Below are positions 7,943 through 10,038 of a DNA stretch of 10,038 nucleotides, piece by piece. A program made the position numbers and the translations under genes. Origin of the DNA: Clostridiaceae bacterium. GTDB lineage: Bacteria; Bacillota; Clostridia; UMGS1883; JAAYMJ01. The stretch spans positions 1-10,038 of the forward strand of contig JAAYMJ010000018.1 of assembly GCA_012521455.1 (NCBI GenBank), given 5' to 3'. Position 1 is the first letter of the stretch; every line of letters begins with the position of its first letter. Under the pieces are notes generated by a model, which saw nothing but the letters and a program-made list of their open reading frames with translations, was not told the origin of the DNA and ran no database searches.

Positions 7943-8419
7943 TCATCTAACATACCTTTCCAACCTTCTTCCTAATAGTATGCCGATAATTAAACTTAAG
8001 ATATACTGAATAACCGAACCATAAATACTATAAAGCGGTGCGATAAAGTTTCCGCTTGTAATGATTACTTCGGCCAAATAATATCCTGCAATTAAAATTA
8101 TCCCGCAAATTGCATAAATTCCAGCTTTCATTTTTCCCTTCTTTTCATTTGCCACGCCGGATAAGTAACCTAAAACAAGCTTTATAACAAAGGTGTAAGG
8201 CGCCCATATTGCCGCGCCCGATATTATATCCGCCAAAGTTGACCCAATGGCACCAACCAAGGCCCCTGCCCTTTTTCCAAATAAAATTGCCGCAAGGATA
8301 ATTATTGAGTCCCCGACATGGATGTATCCCCGGTTTTCCAAAGGATATTGCAAATAAGCTGTCAAAACGCAGGTGAGCGCTGCCAGCACCGCAACATATG
8401 CTATTTGCTTTGTTTTCAT
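7943..8419 (-). CDS. ECF transporter S component, PF07155 (HmpT/riboflavin-like)
   Basis: Substrate-binding membrane protein of an energy-coupling factor vitamin transporter. 158 residues, about six helices. The start is the ATG at 8419 because AGGGGTGG (8431-8424) stands 4 nt ahead; a longer in-frame ATG at 8482 lies upstream of the promoter and cannot be on the transcript. Helix 1 carries AVLAA (10-14), an AxxxA motif for EcfT contact. Residues about 31-37, GYIHVGD, then IIILAAILFGK, and LADIISGAAIWAPYTFVIK are the signature of PF07155, which includes hydroxymethylpyrimidine (HmpT) and related vitamin S components. The substrate is not determined: the leader is about 24 nt and holds no TPP, FMN or other riboswitch. 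No energising genes are nearby. It converges on folT. Confidence 0.85.
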   Translation of the reverse strand: MKTKQIAYVAVLAALTCVLTAYLQYPLENRGYIHVGDSIIILAAILFGKRAGALVGAIGSTLADIISGAAIWAPYTFVIKLVLGYLSGVANEKKGKMKAGIYAICGIILIAGYYLAEVIITSGNFIAPLYSIYGSVIQYILSLIIGILLGRRLERYVR

Positions 8420-8449
8420 ATAACCACCCCTATACGACTTACTTGAAAC

Positions 8450-8479
8450 ATTATATTTCATATAGGAGTTGAAAGTCAA
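8450..8479 (-). promoter_or_regulatory. Promoter of the PF07155 S-component gene
   Basis: On the - strand: TTGACT (8479-8474), 18-bp spacer, TATAAT (8455-8450). The start of transcription would be near 8443, about 24 nt before the ATG at 8419, which decides the start codon of the gene and excludes a leader riboswitch. Confidence 0.82.
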
Positions 8480-8526
8480 CAAATTAAACAGCGCAAAACA
8501 AAACTTTGTAGAGTTTGATAAAATTT

Positions 8527-8790
8527 TTATCCAACATAGGAAGATTTTTCAACAATCCAGTCAAGGATAACATCCTTTAAAGTTACAGGTGTCACATAGT
8601 TTTGCTTCAAAATCCGTATAAGCGCCAACGCCTCCCCCCTTGATGAAGTAATTCCGCATACCGTGCAAACATCATCTTTTGTCTTTGCTTTGATGCCGAA
8701 CTGGTTTTCGCCGTCCTCGATTAAGTAATACTCAACCCTGATGTCTTTGTCCCCCTCCACTGCATTACATAGACAGATATAAGTTTCCAT
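8527..8790 (-). CDS. Small protein, DUF6514-like
   Basis: 87 residues, soluble, mixed charge, with no signal peptide or membrane helix. The ATG at 8790 has AAGGGGG (8804-8798) 7 nt ahead. The C-terminal part, ALIRILKQNYVTPVTLKDVI, resembles the conserved end of the clostridial DUF6514 family (a helix followed by a VTP-x-x-LKDVIxDF pattern); this is recalled from memory and the match is moderate. The family has no known function. Unusual here are two cysteine pairs, C6/C8 (CLC) and C42/C45 (CTVC), which could bind a metal or form a redox site if they come together; that is inference. It is a monocistronic unit with its own promoter. A 15-nt A+T palindrome (8517-8531) overlaps the stop codon but lacks a T-run, so its terminator is unclear. 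Confidence 0.7.
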   Translation of the reverse strand: METYICLCNAVEGDKDIRVEYYLIEDGENQFGIKAKTKDDVCTVCGITSSRGEALALIRILKQNYVTPVTLKDVILDWIVEKSSYVG

Positions 8791-8843
8791 CCACAGACCC
8801 CCTTATACTTATCTTTTTACCTGTTAAGGTTTTATCACTGTCT

Positions 8844-8873
8844 ATTATACTACTAAATAAGTGCACATTTCCA
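8844..8873 (-). promoter_or_regulatory. Probable promoter of the DUF6514-like gene
   Basis: On the - strand: TATAAT (8849-8844) is perfect; the best -35 is TGGAAA (8873-8868) at 18 bp, four of six matches to consensus. The predicted start is about 45 nt ahead of the ATG. Confidence 0.5.
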
Positions 8874-9094
8874 CCATTATTTTCCACTAATTTTCGACAT
8901 TACCCCTATGGTACTAATTTACAATTTTATAATTACTAATATTTGATGTAATTTGTCGATTATGTATTTAATAATTAACAAAAATTTAATAATTTAATCA
9001 CTTAATTAACTAATGGAAATCTTTAAATCTTGAAATATTAAGGCCTTGATGTTATTATAAATATTAATAAAAAAATTTTTTGGAGTGTTTATTC
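8874..9094. other. A+T-rich divergent intergenic region without a gene
   Basis: Together with the leader of the DUF6514-like gene this makes about 300 nt without coding sequence. The segment 8925-9080 is extremely A+T-rich, with runs such as TTAATAATTTAATCACTTAATTAAC and a repeated TAATTAAC (near 8972 and 9004). A possible + strand promoter is TTGAAA (9030-9035) with TATAAA (9056-9061), but the spacing of 20 bp is poor, or ATTATA (9054-9059) at 18 bp. I find no structured RNA, tRNA or riboswitch signature in it. Confidence 0.5.
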
Positions 9095-9343
9095 GTGATA
9101 AGGAACATAAACAACGCATTTAATAATATATGTAAATTCTCGAAAATCATATTAATTTCAGGCCTGATACTATCTACATTGTTGATGGCATCATCCCTCA
9201 TACTACATTTAGTAAACCATAGTTCAACATATTTCGACCTTTATCTATACCTGATTACCACCACAATGGCGGAAACTTCAGTGTCCGTTTTCAATATTGC
9301 TGTAATCGCCACAATTTTTACTGACTTTATAATAAAACGGTAA
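9095..9343 (+). CDS. Small two-helix membrane protein of unknown function
   Basis: 82 residues from the GTG at 9095, chosen because GGAG (9082-9085) lies 9 nt ahead; the alternative TTG at 9080 overlaps that ribosome binding site. A polar, basic N-terminus (MIRNINNAFNNICKFSK) precedes a hydrophobic helix (about residues 18-38), then a polar loop with NHSSTYFD, and a second hydrophobic region (about 48-79) interrupted by the polar stretch TTTMAETSVS, ending IIKR. The first helix begins after Lys, so the N-terminus is probably cytoplasmic. I do not recognise a family. It stands alone, with convergent or divergent neighbours on both sides and a very strong terminator right after its stop codon. 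Toxin-like or envelope roles are possible for such small proteins, but nothing here shows one. Coding status is supported by the start signals, the hydrophobic pattern and the terminator. Confidence 0.65.
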   Translation: MIRNINNAFNNICKFSKIILISGLILSTLLMASSLILHLVNHSSTYFDLYLYLITTTMAETSVSVFNIAVIATIFTDFIIKR

Positions 9344-9374
9344 AAAAACCGGGGGCAAAAGCCCCCGGTTTTTT
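9343..9374. terminator. Bidirectional terminator, small membrane protein / GH127 gene
   Basis: Perfect 14-bp stem: 9343-9356 (AAAAAACCGGGGGC) with 9361-9374 (GCCCCCGGTTTTTT), AAAA loop. It gives a T-run on each strand. It touches the last base of the + strand stop codon (9341-9343) and overlaps two bases of the - strand stop codon (9375-9373). Confidence 0.96.
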
Positions 9375-10038
9375 ATTTTACTTTAAAATACGCATGGTAC
9401 CTGGATTTGTTGGTCATAAAATTGGGCACAATTTTATATCCGTTAAGTTCAAATTCCAACGGTTTTTCCGACTTTCTTATATTAAACACATCACCTTTTG
9501 ACAAAGTAATATATTTTTCATCACTGGAAAGTATCACCATTACCATGGGCCCGTAATGAAGGCTCGATATTGTGTCATCATCTGGCACGCCTTTTAGTTC
9601 AAATTCCATGCCAAAGGAAAGAATAATCTTACCGTCCCCAAAGGATGGCACAATAATAAACCCGTCTTTCTCATCATATTTTGCCTCTTTGCTAAACTCA
9701 ATCTTATACCCCTTTGCCCAATTTGGAATTCTAAAGGCAATGTCCGCCGCTGCGCTTTGAACGGAAAATTCCACCCTCTCCCCTTTTATGATATTTCCCT
9801 TTTGGGCAATTTTTAAATCCCCCCAGCACAGGCTTGACGGGATGTATAAATTAACATACAGGGTTTTATTATCGCTTGATGCAAAATATATGCTGTCCTC
9901 ATACTTTGAATGGTTTTCCATGCCTGTTCCATGGCAGCAGGAATTCCCGTCGGTGTCAAATTCCTTAAACGCCCCGGGGGAAAGGGGCATAAAGTAAGTG
10001 GAACCCCCATAGGGCCCGTTTGGGTCCTGGGACGCAAG
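9373..10038 (-). CDS. GH127 (DUF1680) beta-L-arabinofuranosidase, C-terminal part
   Basis: Retaining glycoside hydrolase family 127 removes beta-L-arabinofuranose from plant glycans and glycoproteins, as in Bifidobacterium HypBA1. The frame is open to the right edge; 221 residues are visible and the N-terminal barrel (normally some 400 residues) is outside. The visible part begins LASQDPNGPYGGSTYF and holds the family signature SCCHGTGMENHSKY. The paired cysteines (9939-9934) correspond to the HypBA1 residues that coordinate zinc, the first of them the nucleophile. DSIYF and LYVNLYIPS follow, then a beta-rich C-terminal domain with FRIPNWAKGYKI and YGPMVMV. The other family possibility is GH146, which shares the fold and cysteine motif. 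No signal peptide can be assessed. A neighbouring carbohydrate locus may lie to the right. Confidence 0.88.
   Translation of the reverse strand, partial: LASQDPNGPYGGSTYFMPLSPGAFKEFDTDGNSCCHGTGMENHSKYEDSIYFASSDNKTLYVNLYIPSSLCWGDLKIAQKGNIIKGERVEFSVQSAAADIAFRIPNWAKGYKIEFSKEAKYDEKDGFIIVPSFGDGKIILSFGMEFELKGVPDDDTISSLHYGPMVMVILSSDEKYITLSKGDVFNIRKSEKPLEFELNGYKIVPNFMTNKSRYHAYFKVK

Noticed and set aside
8420-8482. Extended N-terminus (ATG at 8482) for the PF07155 S component
   Set aside because: The extra codons cross a near-consensus promoter, and the 8419 start has its own ribosome binding site and gives the normal helix-1 start.
8420-8526. TPP or FMN riboswitch ahead of the PF07155 S component
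   Set aside because: The leader is about 24 nt and the whole gap lacks the conserved cores of these riboswitches.
8517-8531. Terminator of the DUF6514-like gene at the palindrome GATAAAATTTTTATC
   Set aside because: A+T-only core with a 1-nt centre and no T-run behind it; too weak to call.
9813-10037. 74-codon open frame on the - strand overlapping the GH127 gene
   Set aside because: It overlaps the GH127 frame, which carries a recognised catalytic signature; the other frame has no family pattern.
1-10038. Insertion sequence, prophage, CRISPR array or defence system
   Set aside because: No transposase, integrase, cas-like protein, terminal inverted repeats or regularly spaced repeats are visible; the genes are housekeeping or small transport and membrane units.

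Overview
The window reads as chromosomal DNA of an anaerobic Firmicute of the class Clostridia. The evidence is a short-form (Gram-positive) DnaK, a clostridial-type GluRS with an N-terminal extension, strong purine-rich ribosome binding sites, a THF riboswitch, solitary ECF S components and a DUF6514-like protein. Coding sequence has moderate G+C, while the gaps are very A+T-rich. I cannot name the genus.

Layout. (1) 1-3040, + strand: the 3' part of dnaK, a spacer with two perfect hairpins, then dnaJ and its terminator; this is the tail of a heat-shock chaperone operon whose upstream part lies outside. (2) 3092-6528, + strand: a consensus promoter, gltX (GluRS) and, 24 nt later, glnS (GlnRS), closed by a terminator. 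Together they charge tRNA-Glu and tRNA-Gln. (3) 6516-6935, - strand: a small four-helix membrane protein of the CmpB-like family, convergent with glnS and sharing its terminator. (4) 6988-7930, + strand: an extended -10 promoter, a tetrahydrofolate (THF) class I riboswitch with a transcription-terminator platform, and folT, the folate-specific S component of an ECF transporter. (5) 7943-8479, - strand: a second ECF S component (PF07155, HmpT/riboflavin-like) with its own promoter, convergent with folT across a 23-bp bidirectional terminator. (6) 8527-8872, - strand: an 87-aa DUF6514-like protein with two cysteine pairs. (7) 8873-9094: an A+T-rich gap without a gene. (8) 9095-9343, + strand: an unidentified 82-aa two-helix membrane protein. 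(9) 9373-10038, - strand: the C-terminal part of a GH127 (DUF1680) beta-L-arabinofuranosidase, running off the right edge, which points to plant-glycan breakdown.

The left two thirds is housekeeping. The right third is a set of short transcription units in alternating directions, mostly small membrane proteins and vitamin-uptake modules. Neither S component has ATPase or EcfT genes beside it, so both are expected to share an energizing module encoded elsewhere. I see no mobile element, CRISPR array, tRNA or rRNA. The strongest regulatory feature is the THF riboswitch ahead of folT; the least explained items are the 82-aa membrane protein and the cysteine-paired DUF6514-like protein.
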